Assembly: GCA_032717465.1 (NCBI GenBank)
Contig: CM064664.1
Span: forward strand, 5,983,906 to 6,047,905
Length of the DNA stretch: 64,000 bases
Source: Coenobita brevimanus
Taxonomy: Eukaryota; Arthropoda; Malacostraca; Decapoda; Coenobitidae
Direction of reading: 5' to 3'
Shown here piece after piece: positions 34,655 through 45,518 of the stretch; the stretch's first letter is position 1; each line of letters begins with the position of its first letter. Both the position numbers and the translations under genes were made by a program. Below the pieces are notes generated by a model that saw nothing but the letters and a program-made list of their open reading frames with translations, ran no database searches and was not told the origin of the DNA.

Positions 34655-34780
34655 TTTTACCTGGTCGTGGTGTAGTGGTATGCTGCCTGGCTCTCACCTG
34701 AGACTCCCGGGTTCGATTCCCGGCATATTGGTAATTTCTCTGATGATTTTTCCTGTGTAAAAATACAGGTTCTCTCTCCG
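34655..34780 (+). mobile_element. tRNA-Glu(CTC)-derived SINE head, copy 2
   Basis: Nearly identical to copy 1 (one visible change in the anticodon-arm 3' strand, GAGACTCC for GAGAGTCC) and in the same orientation, 259 bp downstream. Similarity ends after AGGTTCTCTCT, so the two may be independent insertions or parts of a dimeric element. Boxes A and B are intact. Confidence 0.75.
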
Positions 34781-35505
34781 TCACACCTTCGCTTGTGAAT
34801 AGATGAAATAACTGGGGAAATTGGTCTTCCATAAGGTCTTCCTCATAAGGTTTTCAGTAACCATACCTTGGTATAGGTCTTCAGTAAATGTAGTTAGGTA
34901 ATGACTGAGAATTGAAGCAATGTAGATCAACATTATACCCTTCACCTGACAGAGTCTAAGGAGTATGTTGTTATCACTGGGATCAGCAACTGCTGGGTGG
35001 CAGGGCGGCTGCCTGGGCATTGAGATTTCGTTTCCGGGCCAGAACTCAGAAAGTATTCACTATAGAGTCATGAAATTTCACATGGTTATGTGTCTTATAG
35101 GGAACTGGTGCCTTTTGATAGGTAGAATGCTGTGTCTTAAGTAGTTATATTTTTAATGAAAAAGTAGCAAAAATAATTTTTCCATAGATTTCAATGCAAC
35201 CTGCACAAGGAATCTGAAGGGCCCATTTTATGGGTTCTCAAGGCGTTCTCCTTACTCCCACCTTTAAAAGAAAAGACTGGGGGGGTGAGGGCCGTTTGTG
35301 CTTGGTTAGGTGTGCAGGGAGGTGGGGGGTATGTGCTTTGTCAGGTGGAGACTTATAAAACCGTAGTGTTGCCCATGCTTTACTAAGCATTACTTAATAT
35401 ATTATTTCCCAAAGCTATGCCCATCTTCCACAATACCCTGCATATGGCCATATTTTGTTCATCTTACACCTGCCAGACGATGACAGTCAATTTAGAAGTA
35501 ACTTC
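34781..35505. other. Non-coding stretch
   Basis: No gene or repeat is recognised beyond a possible SINE remainder at its start. Confidence 0.4.
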
Positions 35506-35846
35506 CTACTATGGTCAGACTCAAATATGAAGTCCGTTTGGGTGGGGCCCGAGAGGGGATTTCCCTCTCTACAGCTTTGCCGCATCAACCCCAGTACCTA
35601 TCTCTCTGTCTCTGTCATATATCAGCTATTTACTATTTGAAATTGTATATTAAATATTCTGTACTTATTAAATATATTATATAAGGCTATATAGTGATAT
35701 GAATGTGTCGCTTTTTAGGATAATAGCAATGATTTGTATAAATTCCACACCACGTGACAACGTCGCTTTCCGACGTTGCCAGAGGTCAAGGACACCCGCC
35801 TCAGACTACAGGTGACCGGTCACTTCCTGCCTGATCCCCACCCACG

Positions 35847-35975
35847 ATGGCAGCTACTCCGACTCGCTCTCGTGTGCTCCACAGTCGGGAGAAAGAACTT
35901 ATTTACAATGTGAACAAGTATTTTTTTGAAGAAAGATCAGAGAGAGGACTTATGCCTACTGGGGAAACTCTATAA
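35847..35975 (+). pseudogene. Transposase N-terminal fragment (42 codons)
   Basis: The frame starts MAATPTRSRV and includes SREKELIYNVNKYFFEE, like the helix-turn-helix start of DDE transposases of the Tc1/IS630-like group in arthropods. A stop follows at 35973-35975; past it the frame continues with RAKTF-like residues for about 30 codons. No catalytic domain is present. The family assignment is tentative. Confidence 0.45.
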
Positions 35976-36077
35976 AAAAAACGCGCCAAGACTTTTACCT
36001 CAGTGGTGGTGTGGAAAAAAGGTCGAAACAATATAGAAGAAAACGAAACTTATAAATATATTAAAACTTTCTAAATC

Positions 36078-36081
<4 letters not shown>

Positions 36082-36119
<38 letters not shown>
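36082..36119. repeat. (GA)n microsatellite
   Basis: About 38 bp of pure GA. Confidence 0.97.
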
Positions 36120-36121
<2 letters not shown>

Positions 36122-36772
36122 GTTTGGTAGAGCTGTAGAGAGGGAAATCCCTGTGCGGGCCCCACCCAAACGGACTTCATATTTGAGTCTGACCATAGTC
36201 AAGTTAGTGAGGGTTATGTCCAACTTCTCGAGTTGAAAACCTAATCAGGTGAACGGGCTGGATTTTTGAGTTTCTGGTGAAGCAGGGTGTAGGAAACCCG
36301 AGAGAATAAATAATAAATAACTCCAAAGTTCGATACTTTATTGAAAAAAAATAAAGGTTGCATAGAAAAGTATAGCCTTTTTTCTCCCTCTGGGAAGGTT
36401 TTGGTTTCCTTTGGCACGTTATTTGCTCCCTTGGTACGTTAATTTAAAAAAAGAGGTAACAAAATTCACACCTGTGTGAAAAAAAATGTGCAGAAAAAGA
36501 AAGGACTGCTGAGATCGTTATAAAAATGGAGATCCTGAGCGCTGGATGGATGAGGAAGATTGTGCCAACTCCACAAGGGCCTGCACAGCCGGAATCTACA
36601 TCGCCTGTGAAGGTACAGAAGAGGGACTTTTTTAGCCACATTTGGGTATCTTTTGATGGGGGTTAGTTAGGGTAGGCCTGGTGGTGTTGTATATGGTTAT
36701 AAGTTATATTTTGGCCTGAAATATATTGCCAGACATATTTACAATAATTCCAGCCCAGAAAGTCAAATCTAA

Positions 36773-37126
36773 TTACCTAAATCCCTCCTGCTGCTCTTGC
36801 TTGGCTGCAGCATGAGAGTCAGGGCTGGTATCCTCCATGGTAGTATCGCACGCGTTGCTAAGTGCTTTGTCTGGGTCGGTGTGAGTCGGGAGGAGTGGTG
36901 GAGTGACGGGAGGAGAGAGAGTGGGGGAGCGTGACCTCCCTCTTGGTGGTCCCTCGTCCCCCTCCTCTTCCCAGCTTTCTACCCTCACTCCAAGCGGTTC
37001 ACCTTCGTCGTAATAAATGGAAACATCTTCCCCCAGGTCTATTATTTCCTCCTGCAATGCATCTTCTTTCTCAAGGCCAGCTAGGCAGGCATCAATCTCG
37101 TCATCGTTCAATGTTCTTGATACCAT
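36773..37126 (-). pseudogene. piggyBac-type transposase N-terminus
   Basis: Starting at ATG 37126 (MVSRTLNDDEIDACLAG) the frame runs 117 codons. The N-terminus is acidic, with LNDDEIDACL and many Glu/Asp, followed by an Arg/Ser/Pro-rich part. This layout is usual for piggyBac N-terminal regions. No DDE core follows, so it is a truncated gene. The frame is open upstream into the LINE tail, but only because that DNA lacks stops. An alternative is a host-gene exon, which the flanking inverted ends make less likely. Confidence 0.5.
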
Positions 37127-37138
37127 CGTAAACCTAGA

Positions 37139-40100
37139 TTTTTTTTTTTTTTTTAGATAACAGAACGGAGGAAGGAAAAACAAATGGGAGGAAAAAAAAA
37201 TTCCATACACCAGATTACTGGTGTCCTCTGTTCATAAAATATCTGTAACAGTTAGACTTGAACAGTTGTAGGTTGAAATTTGGAGGAAAACAACTCTGGG
37301 GAAGTGAGTTCCAGAGAGATGCAGTTCGGGGAATGAAAGAATTCTGATAGGCAGAAGTTCTGCAATATGGTTGAGTGACATTCCAGTCATGAGCGCTACC
37401 AGATGCCCGTGTAGCACGAGGGAAGACATGGAGAGGTGGCACCATGGACGCAACTTCAACTGAGAATTTGCCAAAAAAATATCTGTAAAATAATGCAAGG
37501 GAGGCAACATTCCTTCTTACTTGCAGGGGAGGTAGTTTATATGTAATGGCAGGGTTGTTAATGATTCTAACAGCTTTATTCTGAATTTTGTCTAGTTGTC
37601 TTAATGCAACCTCTCCACAACCATCCCACAAGGGTGAGCAATATTCAAGCTGAGAGCGCACATGACTCTTATAAATTATAGCTAACTGCTCATCGGCGAA
37701 GAAGTTACGGACTCTGTACAATAATCCAAGTTTCTTTGAGGCAGTTTTAGCAAGTGATCTGACATGAGAGGTCCAGCTGAGGGCACTGTTAAGTGAGACA
37801 CCAAGAATTTCAATACTTTTGGAGATGGGTATATTAGTAGCACTGAAGGTAATGTACGAATCTGGCAATATCTGTCTATTAGTAAACTGTATGTATTTAG
37901 TTTTACTAGCATTAAAAGAGACAAGGTTGTTTTGTCCCCATTCACTGATTGTAGATAGATCTTGATTTATGGAGATGGCTGTACTGTGTTGAGAGGTAGA
38001 GATATTAGACTTTGTAATTGGATGTCTGAGTGTGAATGAACTATGTAGTGTTGAGTCATCTGCATATGAGTGAATGGGATTGTGAGTGACAGATAAGAGA
38101 TCATTAATATGAACCAGAAATAGGGTTGGCGCCAGAACTGATCCCTGCGGCACGCCGGAGTTAACTGAGTGGAAATTTGAATATACATCATCTACTTTTA
38201 CTCTTATTTTCCTGTCACTAAGATAAGAAGAAATCAAAGGAACAAAAGACGTTAGTCCATAGCAAGGGAGTTTGGACAGCAGGGAACGGTGCCATACTCT
38301 GTCGAAAACTTTAGAGATATCAAGAGCTACTGCATAAGTTTCTCCAAAAAGATCAATTGACTGATGGATGGTATGAGTTAAGAGATTGAGTATGTCAATG
38401 GTGGATCTTTCGCGGTGAAAACCGTATTGTCTATCACTAATTAAGTTGTTGGATTCAAGATGTTTAACAATATGCTTATTAATTAAAGTTTCAAATACCT
38501 TACCAAGAGAAGATGTGACAGCTATTGGTCTGTAATTGGAGGGGTCAGACGAACTTCCTTTCTTCGGAACTGGGTGGATATTGGCTTCTTTCCATGAATT
38601 TGGGAATAAAGAAGTACGTATGCATAGTCTGAATAATTTAGCTAGGACAGAGGCAAGTTCAGGGGAACACTTTTTCAAAACAATTGGCGGAATTCCATCT
38701 GGGCCTGGAGCTTTGTTGGTAGGTAAATTGTCTAGGATGGATTTTATGAATCTTGTCTGTATTTTAAGTGGGGCAATTTCGGGAGAATCAAGTTCCAGTA
38801 CTGAGACATTCTGGCTGGTATCATCTATGGTAGAGTTTCTTGCAAAGGTACTAGCAAAGATATCTGCTTTCCCACGTGGGTCATTTGTAATATTGCCATC
38901 TGAAGATTTTAGTGGGGGAATGGAAGATGACTTGTTAAAGTTATTATTGAAAGAATTAAGAGTTGACCAGAATATTCTATTGTCATTAGGGTTGTCAAGT
39001 AGTTTTGATGCTTGCTTTTGAAGAAAGTTTGATTTAGATAGATTTAATACAGCTTTTGCATGATTTCTAGCAATTTTAAATTGGGAGAGTGATTCAGATG
39101 TTTTTGATTTTAAGTAGGAGTTATATGCTAATGACTTGGGCTGTTGCTCTGGCACAGTTGCCATCAAACCATTTTGGAGAGTTTAATCTTTTAGTGAATT
39201 GTTGACTTGGTATGAATAAATCCATACCAGCTAGTATTAAGTCGCAAATGTGGGACTGGGTAGAATTGGGATCACTAGAGAAGAAAGACTGCCATGGAAC
39301 ATCAGCAAGATAATTTCTAAATCCATCCCAGTCTGCCCTGTCAAAGTGCCATCGGGTCACCCTGACAGGTTCGGAATGGGGAGGTGTAGGAGGGTTAACT
39401 AATGAGGCTTTGATGAGATTGTGGTCAGAGGATCCAAGTGGTGACAGTACCTCTATCCTGTATTGATCTGGATTATTTGTCAAGAATAAATCCAAGAGAT
39501 GGGCATTATGGTCAGGATTATCAGGTATTCTGGTTGGTTGCTTTACCAATTGGGTGAGATTAAATGATTCCGCAAACAGCTCGCATTCTAGACCAGCGTC
39601 GTCAGTCCGGGCAGAATGCAATAACCATTCAACATTGTGTATGTTAAAATCACCCAAAATGGTAATTTCATTGCCAAGGGCAAGGTCAAGGTTACTCAAC
39701 TGAGTGGATATGGAGTCAAATACACTGGGTTCCGAAGAAGCATTGGGGGAACGATAAACTACACAGATATATTTGGCAATGTTTTGGCAATTTAATTTAT
39801 ATAATGAGTAATCAAAACTGGATGAAGTGAAGTTTAAAATAGTATCAACTGCATATTGGGATTTGATATAACAACATGTGCCGCCCTTGTTTCGAAAGTT
39901 TGTAAGGAGATGGTAACCAGGAAAACAAAATGGAGATATATCGGTAGAGGGTGAGATTTGTGGTTCTGTGAGGAAAAGGGCCAAAGGGGATATGGACTGA
40001 AGGAAAAAATGAACTGAGTTTAAATTTGTGGTAAGGCCGCGGATGTTGGTAAAGAATAAGGCCGTACCGTCACCTCTTTGCCGAAGAGCATTCCCAGAAA

Positions 40101-40256
40101 TAGCAACAGTCGCTGCCGGCACAGTCGCTTGATGGCGACCGGGAGGACCCTGTGCCTCCAGCCCTACCCTGCCGGTGGTGGCAATCCGAGGTACCACCTC
40201 ATTTGATTGTAAGATTGCAGTGGCCATTACTAAAGAGAAAATGGGAAATTTGCAAT
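37139..40256 (-). mobile_element. Jockey-like LINE with poly(A) tail
   Basis: A near-complete LINE on the minus strand, with endonuclease and RT in order and a 16-base A tail (T run at 37139-37154). It sits inside the piggyBac-type remnant, about 12 bp upstream of its transposase ATG. The 5' edge near 40256 is approximate, and no clear target duplication was found. I see no separate ORF1. Confidence 0.85.
37215..40227 (-). pseudogene. Jockey-like ORF2: endonuclease and reverse transcriptase, one frameshift
   Basis: The first frame (start at 40227) carries the APE endonuclease with FFTNIRGL, FLTEPQI, ILGDFNIHNVEW and LGSSDHNLI, and runs off frame near 39130-39165. The second frame (to 37215, about 650 codons) carries the rest: NKAPGPDGIPP, SNYRPIAVTS, LDISKVFDRVWH, GVPQGS, then HSYADDSTLH as the catalytic site. 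The C-terminal domain ends FMNRGHQ. A single frameshift separates the two halves. In LDISKVFD, where KAFD is usual, a Val replaces Ala. Otherwise complete, so this copy is fairly young. Confidence 0.87.
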
Positions 40257-40638
40257 AAATCGTCTAAAAACCGTAGGTTTTGCTTCATTCACCTATCATT
40301 CTTTAGGAAATTTATTATGGGATAATGTAAATCACTAATATTCACAATAAATGTCCATTTAAATGGTTTAAATGCCTGAAATGTCAGGTGCTTTAAATCT
40401 CGTTTACTTACCAATCACAGGTGAAGCGGGGTCCAGCACACCCCAGGGTTGCCAGAACTGCATGTTGGAGGTGGGAGATCCGTCAGCACGCGCACACTCG
40501 GCAAGGGTACCAGCTCCACTGAAATTTCCTCACCAGCTACCACCCCTACACCTAACTGGGCATGCACAGTAGCTAAAAACATTGGAAAAATGCATGCCCT
40601 AGGGAATTTAATACCCTGCTTCGCCTGATAAGGGTTAA

Positions 40639-41100
40639 GGTAAATGAAGATGTTGGAGGGGGACCCTTTTATGCAAGGGCACGTCCGTAGTAGAATCAAA
40701 ATGGTGATCTCTGACAGGATAGCCTAATGATTTTGGTCTGAACCTAATTACATAATTATCTATCATGATACTGACGAATATTGGTGATGTTAGAGCACGT
40801 TTGCAAACTGACCCAAGACAGTATAAGCAGAAAATCTAGCTAAATTTGACCTTAAGTTGACTATGCAGGTCTTATGAGTGAAACTTCTCAGTAATTGTAA
40901 GCTTAATTTAAGTAGTTGATTCATGACTCAGTGTTTGGAGTGAGTGAAGATGTTGAAACTGATAAAACTTCAACTGGTCATGATCTCTGGGAACATGAGC
41001 CATCTGTTCACAGTGTTGATAATGTTCAGAATCCTAAGCTTTTGAACTGTATCAACAGCCACATATTCGCAATCATACTACTCAGAAATAGATGTCTACA
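40639..41100. other. Non-coding stretch
   Basis: Between TTAA of the piggyBac-type remnant and the tail of the next LINE. I see nothing recognisable. Confidence 0.4.
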
Positions 41101-44100
41101 GTATCTATCTATCTATCTATGGCCAGACGCTTCAATCCCGTTTGGGGTGGCCACAAACAAATCGCCTCTAAATCGCCCTGTCTCCCGCCATTTCACTGCC
41201 CTGCTCCCAACTCACACCCCCCTCTCTCATATTCCTCTCCACCCCATCCCTCCATCTCATCCTCGGCCTCCCCCTCCCTCTTCCCCCCTCCACCTCACTC
41301 ACATACACTCTCTTCGTCAGTCTTTCACCCTCCATCCTCTCCACATGGCCAAACCACCTCAGTGTGTTCCTCATAATGCTTCCTATCACATCCACATCCA
41401 CACCACAACTCTCCTTTATATCCTTATTCGTCAGCCTGTCTCTCCATGTGACTTGACAGGCTCCTCTTAAATAACTCATTTCCACTGCTCTCACTCTTGA
41501 CTTGTGTCCTTCCAACAACGTCCAAGCTTCACTTTCGTACGTTAGGGTTGGTATCACAATACTGTCATGTAGTAACTTTTTCACTTCCATGCTCACTTCT
41601 CTGTTTTTTATCACTGCTTTCAAAGAACCAGCAACCTTTCTTCCCTGCTGCACCCTTTCAAGCACTTCACCCTCCAAACCTCCATCCTTACTCATCACAC
41701 TACCCAAATACTTAAACGTACTCACATTTTCCAATTCCTCACCATCCAACCTCGCTGTACATTCACTGACTTCACCTCTATCAAAGCCCATCACTTTACT
41801 CTTCCCTACATTCACCTTTAGATTCCGTTTCTTACACACTCTCCCAAATTCATCCACCAAACCTTGCAGCTCCCCTTCGTCTTCATTCAACAACACAGTA
41901 TCATCTACAAACCACAGTACAGGGAGTTTCCAAACACTATCCTCTCTCACCAGGGCCACTCCAACATCCACTACCCTACCTTGTACCTCTTTTATTACCC
42001 CATCCATGTACAGATTGAACAATCATGGAGACATGATACATCCCTGTTTCAACCCAACTTTCAAAGAGAAAAATTCACTTAGTTCACCATCCACACGCAC
42101 TGCAGCCTTCGCACCATCGTACATACTCTTCACAGCATTCAACAACTTCCCATCTACTCCATATATTCTTAACACTTTCCACAATCCTTGTCTATCCACC
42201 CTGTCATATGCTTTCTCCAAATCCATGAAAGCTGCATACAACTTCTTTCCCTTCTCTAGAAACTTTTCCACTAAAGATCTAAGAATGAATATCTGATCTA
42301 CACAACCTCTTCCCTTCCTAAAGCCTCCCTGTTCTTCTTCAACTAATTTCTCTGTTCTTTCTCTAACTCTGTTAATAAGTATCCTACCATACACTTTTCC
42401 TATTATACTAAGAAGACAAATGCCCCTATGATTACCACACACTTCTTTTTCCCCTTTTCCTTTGTTCAAGGGAATAATTATACCTGACATCCAATCCTCC
42501 GGGACTCTACCTTCCTCCCAGGCCAATCTGCACATCTTCCACATCCATTCTACTACTATCTCTTCTCCATGCTTCAGCATTTCACCACACACTCCATCAA
42601 TTCCTGGGGCTTTCCCCGATTTAACTTTCTTCATTGCTTCCACAACTTCTATCCTACTGATTGCTTCCTGTCTTCTCACCTCCCTCCTTCTCCCAGCCAT
42701 TCCCCAGCCACTTATACTCGCATTACTTCCATCCTCTATGTTCAACAATTCCTTAAAGTGTTCTCTCCATCTGCTCACTTTTCCTCCCTTCTCCACTAGT
42801 AATCTACCATTTTTATCTTTCCCTCCCCTACTAACTTCACTTCCACCCTGTCTTACTCTTTTCACATCTTTCCAGAACATTTTCTTACAGTCCCTCCACT
42901 TTACACTCAAATTCCTTCCAAATTCCTCATCCACTCTCTTCTTACTCTCTCTTACTAATCTTTTCACCTCTCTCTTTCTTTCTACATATAACTCTCTCTT
43001 CCGCCTCTCAACTTCTTCCATGCCCCTATTTCTCATCCATTCATTGTATGCTTTCTTCTTTTGTGCCACAGCCTGTCTCACCTCTTCAGTCCACCACGTT
43101 GTTCCTTGCAACCCCCCTCCGTCTTCTCTTCCTTCCACACACCACATCACGTGCTGCACATATTTCTTCTGTAAATATCCTACACACACCTTCCACGTCT
43201 CCCATCTGCTCCAATTCATATTTGCCTAATCGTTCCTCCACTTCTCTCCTATACTCTGCCTTTTTCTCATCATCTTGTAACCTTTCCACTCTCCTTGCAA
43301 CTACTCCTTCCTCTCGTCTTTCCCTTCTTCTATTCCTCCATCTTACTTTAATCCTAATTCTGGCCACCACCAAGTAGTGGTCAGAAAGTCCACTCCCCCA
43401 ACCTCTATAAGCTCTTGCATCCATTACACATCTTCGCATCTTTTCATCCACACACACATAATCAATCATTGCCTTCTTTTCATTCAGTTTACCACCCACC
43501 CTTCTCATCACTCGCCATGTATACCTGTGGATCATTTTATGCCTGAAGAGGGTATTGGCTATCACCAACCCCCTCCCACCACAAATGTCCACTAACGCAC
43601 TCCCATTCTCATCTATCTCAGCAGGCACACCCCACTCACCAACTATTCCATCCACCTTCACATTCCCAACTTTACCATTCATATCACCGATCAAAAACAC
43701 TCTCTCATTCCTTCCAAACTTTTCCATGCGCACTTCTACATTTATCCAGAACTCTTCTCTCACTCTTCTAGCACGATCTTGGGTTGGCACATACACACAC
43801 ACAATCGCCCACATTTGTATTCCAACTTTCGACTTTACCCACACAATCCTTGACTCAACTGACCCATACTGTCTTATGCTCTTCTTCCATCTTTTACTCA
43901 CAACTATACATACTCCTTCCTTTGCCCTCTCATTCTCACCTAGTCCTGCACATATACCCCATCCATACTCCCATTCTCTCACACTTTCTCCTCTCCATTT
44001 TGTTTCAGTTATTCCACATACATCCACTTTCGCACCCTCAAGCACCTGGACAATCTCTCTCTCATCTCATCATTCGCTCCTCTTACATTCCATATACCCA

Positions 44101-44260
44101 TTACCAAGTCCTTTGTCCGGTCCTGGGTCGTCATCGTTTGGTCAGTCCTTGTACGAGGCTTCTTGTTTGTTTTTTTTAGTTAGTTGTTTTCCGGGAAGGG
44201 GCTCTAACCCTCCGCCAACCCTTTTAGTCGCCTTTTACGACAAGCAGGGATACTGGGGGA
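41101..44260 (-). mobile_element. RTE-like LINE, near full length
   Basis: A 3.16-kb minus-strand LINE. The 3' end carries a (TAGA)n tail (TATC array on the plus strand at 41103-41121), as in the truncated copy at 6705-7999 with which it shares most of its RT sequence. The 5' end carries TCGTAAAAGGCGACTAAAAG (44221-44241), the motif also seen at 33803-33837. The target duplication could not be established. Confidence 0.88.
41168..44101 (-). pseudogene. RTE-like ORF2: endonuclease and reverse transcriptase, three breaks
   Basis: The start is ATG 44101 (MGIWNVRGAND); a break follows within 60 bases. The endonuclease is then open (43086-44045) with ITETKW, FLIGDMNGKVG, IDYVCVDEK and LSDHYLVV. 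The next frame (42023-43219) carries the linker and the start of RT: KSGKAPGIDGVCG, NHRGICLLSI, GGFRKGRG and EKAYDRVDRQG. The last frame (41168-42022) holds FVDDTVLL, where Val replaces the Ala of the FADD motif, then LRWFGHVERM. It stops at GDRAI, about 18 codons before the stop used in the 6705 copy. The FADD-to-FVDD change and frame breaks suggest it is inactive. Confidence 0.87.
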
Positions 44261-44727
44261 GTATTCTTGTGACAGATAATTATAGTATTATCGACATATA
44301 CGATTCTAAGCCTCGTTCAGTTGGTAGATATAGGTGAGTGGATCAGTTAAACTCAATAAATCCATCCTCTTGCAAAACATTTAAGATTAAATTATATGAC
44401 TTCCACTGGGAAAAAATGTTGACCCCAAAGAATGTTAGTTCGACTACAGAGAATGGAATCATTGTTGCTAACGGAGCAGAATGAATTCCCAAGTTTTTAT
44501 TGTTTCATAAAAAGAAGGGTCGCGTAGAAAAATGAAAGGAAGTCATAGAACTAAAGCAAATGCTCTGCTAAATACTTGGAGGATTGCTAATGCCAAAGTG
44601 AACAACCACATTAAAAAGACCGAATGGTAGTCACACACATCTGCATTAGTGTTAATAAGTGTGAAGCTAGAGTGGAGCACTCAGCTGTTGAAAGTCAAAG
44701 TCCTGAAGAGCTATCACTGAACATTAG
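44261..44727. other. Non-coding flank
   Basis: No gene recognised. 44640-44727 is probably the body of the SINE whose head is at 44728-44798. Confidence 0.4.
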
Positions 44728-44798
44728 TGAAACTCGGATTCGAACTTGGGTCCACTAGGACTGCAGGCCACTTCTCTACCGTCTCGGCCACCGCCTTC
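44728..44798 (-). mobile_element. tRNA-derived SINE head (Ser/Leu-like)
   Basis: The minus strand reads GGCGGTGGCCGAGACGGTAG, an A-box region of the tRNA-Ser/Leu type, and 45 bases later AGTTCGAATCC, a B box. The stems are poorly paired, so it is not a functional tRNA. It differs from the tRNA-Glu-derived heads at 34396 and 34655 and would be a second SINE family. Confidence 0.5.
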
Positions 44799-44916
44799 CC
44801 GTAAACCCGAAACGCTCCTTGGTTGTCTTACAGGCCACATCCGATCATAGTACTTTCACCAGTAGACCGCCAGGCCTTAACCCGCCCCGTCCCGACCACT
44901 TTTTGACCACTGGTAC

Positions 44917-45498
44917 TGTGGTAGGTCTCCATATTATAATTGCAAATCATAATAGATAGATAGATAAATAGATAGATAGAGAGACAGACAGAAGCAGGGA
45001 GTCAGATGATTGAGAAGGTGTTGTGTCTGCGAGAATCGAGCAGTGCTAAGCATGCTTACACACTCTTAACACTGAGGAAAGCTGACGACAGCGGCCAGTA
45101 AGGAGATGATGCAGTTAGCTGTCAGCAGTCCTCTCGTGAACAAAGATCTAGTCCACCCCTGCTATACCAGAATTTAGGAAAGAGAGCTCAGACCTAGATT
45201 AGCCACCGAACAGGCTAGACAGAAGGAGACAAGCGACCCTAGAGAGAGGTCGAGACGGAGATTAGCCTTAGAACAGGAAGAGAGAGAGAGATAGCGAGAC
45301 AGGGAGGTAGCTACCCAGGACTTATACTATTATACCTGTTTAATATTTCCAAGACAAATAAAAATAGTCCCATACTATTCTTTACCTCTCCCGTCACTAC
45401 ATGACATCTGGTGGGGAGACTACTACAAGATATAAAAGCCGCTCGACCACAAGTCTAAAATATACTTCTCTACAAGTAACTACAAAGTCTTTATGACA
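44917..45498 (+). repeat. 5' LTR of the LARD-like element
   Basis: Begins TGTGGTAGGTCTCC and ends CTTTATGACA. It contains a GATA-type microsatellite near 44951-44980, an AATAAA-containing stretch near 45355 and a TATA box at 45431. By eye it is identical to the 3' LTR. Confidence 0.93.
45431..45438 (+). promoter_or_regulatory. TATA box of the LTR promoter
   Basis: TATAAAAG, 68 bp before the LTR end, repeated at the same offset in the 3' LTR (48546-48553). Transcription would start some 30 bp downstream. Confidence 0.6.
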
Positions 45499-45500
45499 TT

Positions 45501-45518
45501 TGGTGGCAGCGGTGGGAT
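45501..45518 (+). promoter_or_regulatory. Primer binding site, tRNA-Leu
   Basis: TGGTGGCAGCGGTGGGAT, two bases after the 5' LTR, is complementary to the 3' end of animal tRNA-Leu (ATCCCACCGCTGCCA plus CCA). This is the priming site for minus-strand cDNA synthesis. Confidence 0.85.

Larger units (their letters stand above)
35506..36206. mobile_element. DNA transposon remnant with about 75-bp inverted repeats
   Basis: CTATGGTCAGACTCAAATAT and following bases at 35506-35585 recur in reverse complement at 36125-36206. They enclose about 540 bp with a transposase-like N-terminal fragment. The target could be TA, as for Tc1/mariner-like elements, but the flanks are not clean enough to prove it. 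A GA microsatellite lies just inside the right arm. Confidence 0.75.
36240..40634 (-). mobile_element. Second piggyBac-type remnant, split by a LINE
   Basis: The right end at 40634 reads inward on the minus strand CCCTTATCAGGCGAAGCAGG and is flanked by TTAA (40635-40638). The left end at 36240 reads CCTAATCAGGTGAACGGG, a clear partner. The ends differ from the CCCCTAAAACGCGG family, so this is a separate piggyBac-type family. Without the LINE at 37139-40256 it would be about 1.3 kb. Only an N-terminal transposase segment remains. Confidence 0.75.

Noticed and set aside
34396..34780. Two functional tRNA-Glu genes
   Set aside because: The acceptor and anticodon stems do not pair properly, no T-run terminator follows, and the copies share a non-tRNA body.
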